Assembly (NCBI GenBank): GCA_964545075.1
Contig: CAZJFS010000031.1
Location: forward strand, 1-36,683
Direction: 5' to 3'
Length of the DNA stretch: 36,683 nucleotides
Source: DAOPXV01 sp035352535
Lineage (GTDB): Bacteria > Muiribacteriota > UBA9980
The notes below the pieces were generated by a model, which did not search any database, was not told the origin of the DNA, and was given only the letters and a program-made list of their open reading frames with translations. The position numbers and the translations under genes were made by a program. The stretch's first letter is position 1. Each line of letters opens with the position of its first letter. Of this stretch, positions 9,555 through 17,111 are shown in pieces.

Positions 9555-10748
9555 TTAATCGTTGAAAATATTCGTTTCATCGTCAAACGGCTTATTGAAC
9601 CTGAGCATCTGATTATACCAGCACTCCATAAAAGCCTCCAGGAATTTCTGGTTGTTCTTCACGAGATGGATCTCGGTAAAATCAAGATTTACAAAGGAAC
9701 GCGACATGGCCAGATAATCTATGCGCTCGCCTTCGCTCGTCATCGACATGGCCGGGAAATAAGAGCACGGAAGAAATTTGGCTTCCAGAGCCTGTTTTTG
9801 ATGCGTAGGGTCGAATGCCGAAACCAGAAGCTCCACGTATTCGGCGCCGGCCACGGCCTGAGCAGCGCGGCAGAATGAATTGAGGAGATTGGTGAAATTC
9901 CGCGCCTGGCATTTAAAGCCTATTATAGCCATGTGGCCATCCTGCCTGTTGATATTGCAGAATATTTCGTGCTTCATGTCCTTGGAATAAAAGCGCATAT
10001 TCGGCGTAGCGAAGGGGAAAAAGCCCAATATTTTATCGCCCTGTTTAATATATTCATTATATTTTTCGGCTACCTTCTTTTCGTCGTCCTCGTAAATGAA
10101 CCATATGGAGTCTTCCTGCGGCACGTCTTCAACCTTGTCGACGATCAGCGCGTCCTCAAGATGCAGGAGATCCTGGGCTATTTTATAGAATTTGCGAAGC
10201 TCGGGTATCAAGGTCGGCATCAAAACGCGGTTCTCAAACGCGGTCTTCGAGTAATAAACTTCGAGCCCGTGGCTTTCATGCTTCTGCACGCGGCGCACGT
10301 TTGGAAATATGCCGAGGCTGATGAAACCGACATGTTCTAAAACCACCTGCGGGGCGAATGAGACCGTTCGCGTGGTGGCGTATATGGCGTCAAAAACTTT
10401 CGCAATATTGCAAAGATAGTCTATGACCTCTTTTACCATGAAATGCATTATGTTTTTCCCCTGATATTCGGGAAGAACGACCGCGGCGTATACTTTTCCA
10501 AGTTTATGAGCCGGCTCGACGGCGAATATGACGGAGCCGATAACGCGTTTTTTATGGACCGCGAGATACCAGAAATGGCCTGAATCTCCTATTATTTTCG
10601 CCGCATCGCCCGCGTCGGTAGCCTCGGGCAGGGTGTATTTTCCGGAATAAACCTTATTGTAGAGTTCCAATATACCGGGTATATCGGACATTTCTGCTCT
10701 TCTGACGCCTACTCTCGTATTATCAGGAAGTACCAGGAATTTTCTCAT
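9555..10748 (-). CDS. GNAT-family acetyltransferase with extra C-terminal domain
   Basis: A 397-residue protein. Residues about 12-170 form a GNAT N-acyltransferase domain: RRAEMSDIPGILELYN is the usual beta1-alpha1 start, and the acyl-CoA pyrophosphate loop is PEYQGKNI at 93-100, a QxxG-type motif with Asn in place of the usual second Gly. Residues about 180-397 form a second region with no motif I can name. It may be a degenerate second GNAT half, because some GNATs are tandem, but this is unproven. The ATG at 10748 follows AAGGA. It is the first gene of the operon that continues with LuxE-like and LuxC-PaaK, so it may transfer an acyl group in the same pathway. The substrate cannot be told from sequence. 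Confidence 0.85.
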   Translation of the reverse strand: MRKFLVLPDNTRVGVRRAEMSDIPGILELYNKVYSGKYTLPEATDAGDAAKIIGDSGHFWYLAVHKKRVIGSVIFAVEPAHKLGKVYAAVVLPEYQGKNIMHFMVKEVIDYLCNIAKVFDAIYATTRTVSFAPQVVLEHVGFISLGIFPNVRRVQKHESHGLEVYYSKTAFENRVLMPTLIPELRKFYKIAQDLLHLEDALIVDKVEDVPQEDSIWFIYEDDEKKVAEKYNEYIKQGDKILGFFPFATPNMRFYSKDMKHEIFCNINRQDGHMAIIGFKCQARNFTNLLNSFCRAAQAVAGAEYVELLVSAFDPTHQKQALEAKFLPCSYFPAMSMTSEGERIDYLAMSRSFVNLDFTEIHLVKNNQKFLEAFMECWYNQMLRFNKPFDDETNIFND

Positions 10749-10795
10749 GATCAGTCCTTATTGCGATTTGAATTATTAATTTTCTTACTATATTA

Positions 10796-10824
10796 AATAT
10801 AACATATACTTTCGCAATATTCAA
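10796..10824 (-). promoter_or_regulatory. Likely sigma70 promoter for the GNAT-LuxE-LuxC operon
   Basis: On the minus strand TTGAAT (10824-10819) is followed after 17 bases by TATATT (10801-10796), in AT-rich DNA about 48 bases before the GNAT start codon. The -35 is only a 4/6 match, so the call is moderate. Confidence 0.45.
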
Positions 10825-10913
10825 TAAATTTCAAATTGCCGCGGCAAAATAATTTCGCGGGCTGAAAATATCGCTTCCATATCCGCCAAACTTACCCTGA
10901 CGCATGGCAAATC

Positions 10914-10957
10914 AAAAAAAAACGGAACCGTTTTATATCGGTCCCGTTTTTTTATTT
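10914..10957. terminator. Bidirectional intrinsic terminator after divIVA
   Basis: An 11-position stem (10920-10930 with 10939-10949, one A:C mismatch, loop TTTTATAT) is flanked by an A-run on the left and T-runs on the right, so it can end transcription on both strands. It lies just past the divIVA stop codon and upstream of the lux-like operon promoter, isolating the two units. Confidence 0.85.
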
Positions 10958-10972
10958 TTTTATCTGATTTTT

Positions 10973-11473
10973 TTACGCTTCAGCATTAGCCTGCGAATCT
11001 TTTCTATTCTGCGCTCTCCGGTTCGACGAATCCTCGTCGGACCTTAAAATTTCAGCGAACGATTCGAGCAGGTTCTTCATTTCAAGCTTGAATACGCGCT
11101 TCGTTTTTCTAAGCTCCTGAATTTCCTTCATGAGCTCCTTCGCCTCGACGCGGGCGTCCTCGATAACTTTTTCGGCTTTCAGCTCCGCTTCCTTCAAAAG
11201 AAGTTCCGATTCGCGTTCGGCGTTGACCTTCAGGTCGGAAGAAGTCCGCTGCGCGGAAACAAGGGTTTGCTTAAGCGTTTTTTCAAGTTCGATATAATCT
11301 TTCATCTGGGCTTTCAATCTATCGACCTGTTCAGTAAGATTACGATTTTCAGCATATACTACTTCATATTCTTTGGAAAGTTTCGTGATGAATTCATTTA
11401 CTTCAGCTTCGTCGAATCCGCGAAACGATCTCTGAAACACGTGCTGTTGAACATCAATCGGGGTTAATCTCAT
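10973..11473 (-). CDS. divIVA: DivIVA-family coiled-coil protein
   Basis: A 166-residue DivIVA/GpsB-type protein. The N-terminal membrane-binding motif is present (LTPIDVQQHVF, then FRGFDEAEVNEFI at about 17-29), followed by a heptad-rich coiled coil to about residue 145 and a short polar tail. DivIVA proteins recognise curved membrane at poles and division sites and recruit partners. The gene lies 48 bases after yggT in the same direction and ends at a strong terminator, matching the ylmG-ylmH-divIVA tail of Gram-positive division clusters, here without ylmH. An out-of-frame ATG overlaps the start four bases earlier; the ATG at 11473 is the one that opens the DivIVA motif. Confidence 0.93.
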   Translation of the reverse strand: MRLTPIDVQQHVFQRSFRGFDEAEVNEFITKLSKEYEVVYAENRNLTEQVDRLKAQMKDYIELEKTLKQTLVSAQRTSSDLKVNAERESELLLKEAELKAEKVIEDARVEAKELMKEIQELRKTKRVFKLEMKNLLESFAEILRSDEDSSNRRAQNRKDSQANAEA

Positions 11474-11521
11474 TCATACCACAACCTTTCGATAATTTAT
11501 TTTATAATTAATAATTTATTT

Positions 11522-11791
11522 CTAGACTAATCTTATTAAATGCAAAACCAGCATTTCAACCTGGTATAGCACGAATATCGCTATCATCGGGGAAAGGTCC
11601 ACGCCCATTGCCGGATTCAAATTGACCGAGATACGGAAGGGTCTCAAAAGCGGTTCCGTAAAAGCCCTCACAAAATTTCGAAACTCCGAATTCCTTCCAA
11701 ACGGCACCCATGACATTAATATCCTTATCAATATAAGAAGTTCGAAAGCCTTAAAAATTATTACCACAATGTCCGTAAGTGAATAAAACAT
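11522..11791 (-). CDS. yggT: YggT/YlmG-family membrane protein
   Basis: An 89-residue YggT-family protein with two hydrophobic segments (about 5-24 and 66-86) and the family core between them: RILMSWVPF, then FTEPLLRPFR and DLSPMIAIF. One-unit YlmG proteins are about 90 residues, which supports the ATG at 11791. No clear ribosome site precedes it, and the frame continues upstream through a basic stretch (ATG at 11881, TTG at 11962), so a longer start is possible. YlmG proteins are linked to cell division and osmotic tolerance in several bacteria. Its partner here is divIVA, 48 bases downstream; the related yggS lies about 5 kb upstream on the same strand. Confidence 0.88.
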   Translation of the reverse strand: MFYSLTDIVVIIFKAFELLILIRILMSWVPFGRNSEFRNFVRAFTEPLLRPFRISVNLNPAMGVDLSPMIAIFVLYQVEMLVLHLIRLV

Positions 11792-11983
11792 ATTCTTGAA
11801 GTAATTATCGACCGGCGTCTGAAAATATTGATAGCGATGCTTTTTATTTTTTGTCCGCCCCGCGCGGGTTCCGGCGGCCATAAAAAAGCCCGAAAAACCA
11901 TATTTGATACGGTATTTCCAGCGCAATGCCCTTTTACGGCGGCGCGTGAAAATATCCGTCAAAACTTTTATATCCGGCCCTTA

Positions 11984-12012
11984 TTGACAATCCGCATCCT
12001 CTTTGTTAAAAT
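11984..12012 (+). promoter_or_regulatory. Strong sigma70 promoter for the SPFH-NAD kinase pair
   Basis: TTGACA at 11984-11989, a 17-base spacer and TAAAAT at 12007-12012. It is followed about 43 bases later by the SPFH gene start, which has a strong GGAGGGG ribosome site three bases before the ATG. Confidence 0.85.
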
Positions 12013-12054
12013 GCTTGAGATATTTTCAAAGAAAACTTCGAAACGGAGGGGACC

Positions 12055-12924
12055 ATGTTCTTTATTAACTACTTCAAAGGCGAACCGACCGACTACATCT
12101 TCAAATTCTCCGGCGGAAAGATCCTCAAGGAAGGCGTCGGCATATCTTTTTTCAGCTTCGAATTAAATACGACGATAATAGCGGTCCCCGTCAAGACAAT
12201 AGATTCCGCTTTCATTTTCAACGAAATCACCCACAACTATCAGGCCGTTACGGTCCAGGGCCAGCTCACGTATAAAATAAAAAGCCCGCACGAAATATCC
12301 TCCAGGCTTGATTTTTCTATCGATCCGCGCACCGGAAGATATAATTCCGACGACCCCGGAAAACTTTCCCAGCGAATAATCAACGCCGCCCAGATCGCGA
12401 CGCGCTCGGAAATACAGCGTTATTCTCTTGAAGACGCGGTTAAAAAGACCGACGTGCTCTCGAAGGAAATACTGGACAAAATAAAAAAAGACCCGTTCCT
12501 CGAAACCATGTCGATAGAATGCCTCAACATCTCGCTCACGGCCGTCACCCCGACGCCGGAGATATCCAAGGCGCTCGAGGCCGAGTACCGCGAGACGCTC
12601 CAGAAAAAAGCCGACGAGGCCATCTATTCAAGGCGCGCGGCCGCCGTCGAACAGGAAAAAAAGATCAAGGAAAACGAACTCTCTTCAGAGATCGCCATCG
12701 AAAAGGGCCGCCAGCAGCTCGTCGAGCTCAACGGCGCAAATACGCTAAAAGAGGCTGAATTCAAATCAAAAGCGACCGAGCTCGAACTCGCTCCGTATAA
12801 AAACCTCGATCCGCGCATCCTTCTGGCGCAGGGCTTCAGGACGCTCGGCGAAAACGCTTCTAAAATAGGCAATTTAACGATCACGCCCGACCTTCTTTCA
12901 GCGATATTGAACGAAAAAAAATAG
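12055..12924 (+). CDS. SPFH/band-7 domain protein
   Basis: A 289-residue protein with an SPFH (stomatin/prohibitin/flotillin) fold. Residues about 25-165 contain the band-7 strands (TVQGQLTYKI, then the RSEIQRYSLEDAV helix and the LNISLTAVTPTPEISKALE junction), followed by an Ala/Glu/Lys-rich helix at about 165-235 and a C-terminal oligomerisation region. No N-terminal membrane segment is visible, so membrane association would be peripheral. SPFH proteins build large ring or cage assemblies on membranes. The gene has its own strong promoter and ribosome site and is followed after 32 bases by an NAD-kinase-like gene, so the two are probably co-transcribed. The direct partner is unknown. Confidence 0.88.
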   Translation: MFFINYFKGEPTDYIFKFSGGKILKEGVGISFFSFELNTTIIAVPVKTIDSAFIFNEITHNYQAVTVQGQLTYKIKSPHEISSRLDFSIDPRTGRYNSDDPGKLSQRIINAAQIATRSEIQRYSLEDAVKKTDVLSKEILDKIKKDPFLETMSIECLNISLTAVTPTPEISKALEAEYRETLQKKADEAIYSRRAAAVEQEKKIKENELSSEIAIEKGRQQLVELNGANTLKEAEFKSKATELELAPYKNLDPRILLAQGFRTLGENASKIGNLTITPDLLSAILNEKK

Positions 12925-12956
12925 CGCTTGAATGATGGCCCGAATGGAAAAATAAA

Positions 12957-13889
12957 ATGTTCGACAGAATAATCGTCGTCACGAAAAAAACGCCGCTCGA
13001 GGAACTTATCGAAAGATTCAATACGCTCGCGCAGGCGAAGTTTTATATCGAGCACTCCGGCCAGTCGTTCGCCGAATACGAAGCGTTCCACAATTCCTAC
13101 GCTGCGTCGCTCGAAGAACTGAAACGGATCATTCCGCGCGAAATGAAATCCCAGTTCATCGAACGCGGCTTTTTGACCAATTTTTTATTCGGAAATAACG
13201 ATCTTGTGATGACGCTCGGCCCGGACGGTCTCGTAGTGAATACGGCCAAATACCTGAGCGGCCAGTATATTTTCGCCATAAATCCGGACAGGTCCAAAAT
13301 CGACGGCGTGCTGCTTCCGTTCGAGATCAAAAACGCGGGAGCCAAGCTGGAAATTATTTTAAGAGGCGGGTTTTCACACTCTGAAATATCCATGGCGAAA
13401 GTATCGCTCGATAACGGCCAGAAACTATACGCGGTCAACGATATATTCGTGGGCCCGAAAAGCCATACTTCACTTCGTTATACGATAAGGCACGCGCTCC
13501 GGGAAGAAGACCAGCTCTCCAGCGGAATAATAATCTCGACCGGAGCGGGGTCCACCGGCTGGCTTCGCGCAGTGGTCGCGGGAGCGCGCGGCATTGTCGC
13601 CAGGCATGATAATGTCAAAAATATTCCGGAGTCTTCTACGCAGTTCGCCTGGAACTCCGAACATCTGGTTTTTTCGGTCAGGGAGCCGTTCGAAAGCAAG
13701 ACGTCCGGGACAGGCATAGCGTACGGAACCATAACCGCGAAGCGGGAACTTACGATTATCTCCAGAACGCCTTCGGGCGGGGTCATATTCAGCGACGGCA
13801 TTGAAAACGATTATCTCGAATTCAACTCGGGGCGGACCGCGGTCGTAACGCTCGCCGAAAAAAAAGTCAAGCTTATCATAAATCAGTAA
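12957..13889 (+). CDS. Divergent NAD-kinase-family protein
   Basis: A 310-residue protein with the NAD kinase layout but altered motifs. The usual GGDGT appears as GPDGL at 88-92, the NE motif as NDIFVGPKSHTS at 161-172 and the STPTGSTAY motif as STGAGSTGW at 194-202, while the C-terminal strands (LVFSVREPF, then IFSDGIEND) are in order. NAD kinases phosphorylate NAD to NADP; the catalytic Asp (Asp90) is kept, but the changed loops mean the substrate could differ. An N-terminal extension of about 75 residues (coiled, FNTLAQAKFYIEHSG) is not part of the usual kinase core. It follows the SPFH gene and converges on the small gene at 13922. Confidence 0.78.
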   Translation: MFDRIIVVTKKTPLEELIERFNTLAQAKFYIEHSGQSFAEYEAFHNSYAASLEELKRIIPREMKSQFIERGFLTNFLFGNNDLVMTLGPDGLVVNTAKYLSGQYIFAINPDRSKIDGVLLPFEIKNAGAKLEIILRGGFSHSEISMAKVSLDNGQKLYAVNDIFVGPKSHTSLRYTIRHALREEDQLSSGIIISTGAGSTGWLRAVVAGARGIVARHDNVKNIPESSTQFAWNSEHLVFSVREPFESKTSGTGIAYGTITAKRELTIISRTPSGGVIFSDGIENDYLEFNSGRTAVVTLAEKKVKLIINQ

Positions 13890-13921
13890 ATTTTATATCA
13901 AACCGGAGCCCGCCAAAAGCG

Positions 13922-14104
13922 TTATTTTTCGAGAACCACGAATATTATGTCGCGCGCCGAGCTCGAGGATGTGCGGTTGGTGAGATCTACGGTGTTTACT
14001 ATTGACCAGCCGTCGGAAAGCTTCGTCTTAAGAGCCTCGAGGGTCATGTCGTACTTGCCGTCCACTTCCTGGGCGAAGGGTTTTAAAAAGAATACGTCCT
14101 GCAT
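13922..14104 (-). CDS. Small 60-residue protein paired with the Rieske oxygenase
   Basis: A 60-residue protein that I do not recognise, without signal peptide or membrane segment. Its start is supported by AAGGAG about 8 bases before the ATG; this site lies inside the last codons of the Rieske gene, whose stop is two bases upstream, so the two are translationally coupled. The C-terminal half is strand-rich (IVNTVDL, RDIIFVVLEK) with a D-G-W-x-I element, which could be a small alpha/beta domain. Ring-hydroxylating oxygenases sometimes have small partner subunits or ferredoxins, but no Cys/His cluster is seen here, so it is not a ferredoxin. Confidence 0.7.
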   Translation of the reverse strand: MQDVFFLKPFAQEVDGKYDMTLEALKTKLSDGWSIVNTVDLTNRTSSSSARDIIFVVLEK

Positions 14105-14106
14105 GA

Positions 14107-15090
14107 TTACATCTCCTTGTTATTTTTTTTGAGCAATTCATCGCGGATCATCCGGTATTTTATTATCGGAAGATCGCCGGTTATAAGATTTTCGTCCATC
14201 GCAAGCGATGTTTTGACGGGTTTTTGCGTTATGACGACGCGTCTGTCCTGGTTTAAAATTATAACGCTGTAAGCGAGCATCATGGCGTTAAAAAACCATA
14301 CGAGCACCGGGATCTGAAATATCTTCTGATATACGCGCATGTATAATATGGTATTTGAATCGTCCACCGGCGTAAATGAAATGAATATCCTGAGCTTATC
14401 GCTTATCCAGTTCTGCCATAAATTCGGAAAGAGGAATTCTATATGAACGCGGCCTTCTTCCGGCGGTTTTATATCTTCGGGGCCCGCCGGTTTCTGACCG
14501 TTATCGCGCTCGTTGTTCACCCAGAATTTTATGCCGGACGTATCCGACTTTACATAAGGACCGTTGACCAGCGTTTTGCCGCCGGACCCTATAGTCGTTT
14601 TATGAACGAAGGGAAGATGCACCAGATCGAGCTGGTTTTCGATACATCTGGTATAATGGACGGGCCAGCGGGAGGTCATCTGCGTATACGAAAAAGAATC
14701 GTCGATATCCTTGAAAAAATTTATTTCCGGAAGATCTTCGCGGGCCGTTCCGAAGAATAGCCAGATATAGCCATGCGACTCGCGCGCCGCGTAGGATGCG
14801 GTTTTAAAGTTAGACGGCACCGGTGTCGCCGAGCCGTTAGCCGGTATCAACGTGCATCTTCCGGAAGGGTCGAATTCGAATCCGTGAAAAGGGCACTTTA
14901 TCCTGCCTTTAACGACGGTTCCGCATGATAGCGACGCGCCCCTGTGTATGCATTTATCGGCGACGCACGCTATCTTTCCGTCATCGCCGCGCCACAGGAC
15001 GAGGTCTTCGCCGAACCTTCTTATGCCGGCTTTTTTCCCTTTCCTTAATTCATTCGACTGTAAAACGGCGTACCATCTGTCGGCTATCAT
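14107..15090 (-). CDS. Rieske [2Fe-2S] non-heme iron oxygenase
   Basis: A 327-residue Rieske-type oxygenase. The Rieske cluster ligands are Cys47-x-His49 and Cys66-x2-His69 (CIHRG and CPFHG). The mononuclear iron site follows the family pattern N-x2-D-x2-H-x4-H: Asn152, Asp155, His158 and His163 in ENQLDLVHLPFVH. C-terminal hydrophobic stretches (about residues 268-288) recall the membrane-associated PaO/Tic55-type group rather than classical ring-hydroxylating alpha subunits. The reaction is an O2-dependent oxidation using electrons from an unseen reductase. The ATG follows GGAGG, and a good promoter lies at 15130-15158. The substrate is unknown; the next gene is a small coupled protein, and a DMT transporter is transcribed divergently. 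Confidence 0.9.
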   Translation of the reverse strand: MIADRWYAVLQSNELRKGKKAGIRRFGEDLVLWRGDDGKIACVADKCIHRGASLSCGTVVKGRIKCPFHGFEFDPSGRCTLIPANGSATPVPSNFKTASYAARESHGYIWLFFGTAREDLPEINFFKDIDDSFSYTQMTSRWPVHYTRCIENQLDLVHLPFVHKTTIGSGGKTLVNGPYVKSDTSGIKFWVNNERDNGQKPAGPEDIKPPEEGRVHIEFLFPNLWQNWISDKLRIFISFTPVDDSNTILYMRVYQKIFQIPVLVWFFNAMMLAYSVIILNQDRRVVITQKPVKTSLAMDENLITGDLPIIKYRMIRDELLKKNNKEM

Positions 15091-15129
15091 CTATCCTCCG
15101 CTGAAATTTTCCGTTTCGGCCACCGGCTA

Positions 15130-15158
15130 ATTATAGCATATACTCGAAAAAAAGTCAT
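15130..15158 (-). promoter_or_regulatory. Sigma70 promoter for the Rieske gene
   Basis: On the minus strand ATGACT (15158-15153), a 17-base spacer and a perfect TATAAT (15135-15130), about 40 bases before the start codon. It is back to back with the promoter at 15178-15206, leaving 19 bases between the two -35 boxes. Confidence 0.75.
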
Positions 15159-15177
15159 CTTTAAATCGCGTTTTTTC

Positions 15178-15206
15178 TTGCATATATAGTTGAAATGTAA
15201 TATAAT
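15178..15206 (+). promoter_or_regulatory. Sigma70 promoter for the DMT transporter gene
   Basis: TTGCAT at 15178-15183, a 17-base spacer and a perfect TATAAT at 15201-15206. Transcription would begin near 15213, giving a leader of about 105 bases before the ATG at 15319. The leader contains a GTGGA/TCCAC inverted repeat and a second copy of a 15-base motif that overlaps the promoter. Confidence 0.8.
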
Positions 15207-15318
15207 GTGCGCCTCTATATTTCAGTGGATTTTCCCCGATCAGTTCCACGGTTGAAAATTCCTCGCGCGCTGATTGAAAAAGCTGAAATGTAGTAGATAT
15301 GAAAGGAATGGCCATTTT

Positions 15319-16173
15319 ATGTTCTGGGCATATCTGGCTCTCGCCGGCAGAATAATATTGCTGGGCTACGAAAAAATCCTGGTAAGACAACTCGGAGAAG
15401 AAGCCGAAAGCGAATCGGCCACTTTTCTCTATTTTTGCATTTCAATGATCTTCTTCACGCCATGCATGTTTTGGGCGCCTGCTCCCGCGGATTATAATTT
15501 CGTTATATATTCCGCCGTAAGCAGCGCCATTTACTGCCTGGCTTTTCTGCTTTACGTGAGATCGCTTTCGACGGGCGAGGTCTCGCTCGTAAGTCCGCTT
15601 TACAATTTTAACGTATTTTTTTTATTGCTGCTGACGGCATTCTTTCTCGGCGAAAAAATAACGATACTCAAGGTCACCGGGTTAAGCGTACTTTTATACG
15701 GCGCATCGTTTCTAAGCCGCCAGAGAGGCATATTATCGTCTCTTAAAGCGATATTTAAAAATCACGCCTGCGTTTTGATGATAATCTGCTCTTTTTTCAT
15801 GGCTATCGGCAGAACCATCGACGGCTTCGTTTTAAAAACCACCGGCCCGCTGGTTTACGGTTTCAGCATTTATTTATTCATGACCGTTTTTCTTTTTTTC
15901 TATATCTTATACAAAGGTAAATTTTATAAAGCGGTGGACCTCTTTAAGAAGCGCAGGGCGATAACGCTAAAGGCCGGAGCGGTCAACGCCTATACTTACC
16001 TGTTCCTGCTTTACGCGATAGCCAGAATAGACGTCAGCGTGGCGGAGCCGGCTTCCATGCTCTCCATGATAGTCACCGTCTTTCTTTCTAAATTAATATT
16101 GAATGAAGATATAAGCGGACGCCTGACGGGAGTTTTAATAATGATAGCCGGCGCATGGGCGCTTTTTTTATAG
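15319..16173 (+). CDS. EamA/DMT-family membrane transporter
   Basis: A 284-residue integral membrane protein with about ten hydrophobic helices in two halves, the drug/metabolite transporter (EamA) arrangement. Family marks include LYVRSLSTGEVSLVSPLYN near the end of the first half and ARIDVSVAEPASML plus LNEDISGRLTGVLIMIAG in the second. Such proteins export small metabolites; the substrate is unknown. The frame opens at a TTG at 15274, but the ATG at 15319 is preferred: it begins the first membrane helix and has AAAGGA upstream, though with a rather long 11-base spacing. It is divergent from the Rieske gene, so it may carry a substrate or product of that enzyme (inference). Confidence 0.87.
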   Translation: MFWAYLALAGRIILLGYEKILVRQLGEEAESESATFLYFCISMIFFTPCMFWAPAPADYNFVIYSAVSSAIYCLAFLLYVRSLSTGEVSLVSPLYNFNVFFLLLLTAFFLGEKITILKVTGLSVLLYGASFLSRQRGILSSLKAIFKNHACVLMIICSFFMAIGRTIDGFVLKTTGPLVYGFSIYLFMTVFLFFYILYKGKFYKAVDLFKKRRAITLKAGAVNAYTYLFLLYAIARIDVSVAEPASMLSMIVTVFLSKLILNEDISGRLTGVLIMIAGAWALFL

Positions 16174-16365
16174 CATTTTTAATTCCGTCACATTTTATGC
16201 CGGTAAATGAACCCGTCCATTTTTATAACACGAGTAAGTCAAAAATAACAGTTGAGCCCGTTTTAAAATGGCGGCCGAAGGCGGCATCAACTTTTCTCTT
16301 GTAAGACGATCTTTTTCTATTTCAACTTCTTAAATATAACGTTCCAGAGCCAAACATAAAAAAGG
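16174..16365. other. Intergenic region between convergent genes
   Basis: This is the space between the ends of the DMT transporter gene and yggS. A short GC-rich GCC-GAA-GGC hairpin lies near 16273-16282, but no proper U-tract follows it on either strand. I see no gene or clear terminator here. Confidence 0.4.
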
Positions 16366-17097
16366 TTAGTTATTAACAAATATAACCCGTCCCGGCCTTA
16401 TCATGTTGGCGCCGCATTCTATGGCCGTCTCGAAATCGTCGGTCATGCCCATCGACAGGTATTTACAGCTCGCCGGATATTCTTTCGCGAGCGAGGCGAA
16501 AACGCGATATGCGCTATCGAAGCAACGGCGTACAACGTTTATATCGTCGGTAAGTTCGGACATGGTCATTATTCCCGCGAATTTGAGCCTTGAAAGTTTC
16601 GTTATGCCAGCCGCGATTTCACGAACGGATCCCTCGGCAACGCCAGCTTTAGTCTCTTCCGACGAAGTTTTCAGCTCGATAAGAACGCTCATGTCCTTTC
16701 CCGACTTTTCACAGTATTCGTTTATCCTCTCCGCGATTTTCAATGAATCTACGCTCTGTATCAAGGAAGAATAGAGCACGGCGTCGCGAACCTTGTTGGA
16801 CTGAAGATGCCCTATAAGCTGAAATTCGATATTAGAAAATATATCGGGCTCATTGTTTTTTATAAATTCGGATTTTTCCTTGAGAGCCTGCACGCGGTTC
16901 TCGCCGAATATCTTAACGCCGGCTTTCGCGGCCTTGATTATCGCGTGCGCGTCGACATATTTTGACGCGGCGACGACGGTTATACCGCCGGACGATATAG
17001 GGGCTGTTCCATATTCATTCTTAAATCTGATGTTTCTTCTATCAACCGCATCCGCGATCCTTTTTTCCAAGCTTCCCAGCGAATTTTCGAACTGCAT
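16366..17097 (-). CDS. yggS: YggS-family pyridoxal-phosphate homeostasis protein
   Basis: A 243-residue YggS/PLPBP/YlmE protein, a single-domain PLP-binding TIM barrel that keeps vitamin B6 and amino-acid pools in balance and has no known enzymatic reaction. The PLP Lys is Lys46 (VVAASKYV). Other marks are FGENRVQ at 64-70, GHLQSNKVRD at 96-105 and SMGMTDDFETAIECGAN from 215, ending in RPGRVIF. The start is set by GGAGG six bases before the ATG. It follows the efflux permease gene by 15 bases on the same strand, so it appears to be the last gene of that operon. In many bacteria yggS lies next to yggT; here they are on the same strand but about 5 kb apart. Confidence 0.95.
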   Translation of the reverse strand: MQFENSLGSLEKRIADAVDRRNIRFKNEYGTAPISSGGITVVAASKYVDAHAIIKAAKAGVKIFGENRVQALKEKSEFIKNNEPDIFSNIEFQLIGHLQSNKVRDAVLYSSLIQSVDSLKIAERINEYCEKSGKDMSVLIELKTSSEETKAGVAEGSVREIAAGITKLSRLKFAGIMTMSELTDDINVVRRCFDSAYRVFASLAKEYPASCKYLSMGMTDDFETAIECGANMIRPGRVIFVNN

Positions 17098-17111
17098 TAA
17101 ACGCCTCCGTA

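Noticed and set aside
11792..11962. Longer YggT with a basic N-terminal extension
   Set aside because: The family core and usual length begin at 11791; the extension is rich in Arg/Lys and has no good ribosome site, so it is kept only as an alternative.
15127..15390. Minus-strand open frame of 87 codons upstream of the Rieske gene
   Set aside because: It spans both divergent promoters and the start of the DMT transporter gene, lacks a ribosome site and reads as no known family.
16264..16290. GC-rich hairpin as terminator of yggS or the DMT transporter
   Set aside because: The stem is only about three to four pairs and lacks a U-tract in either direction.
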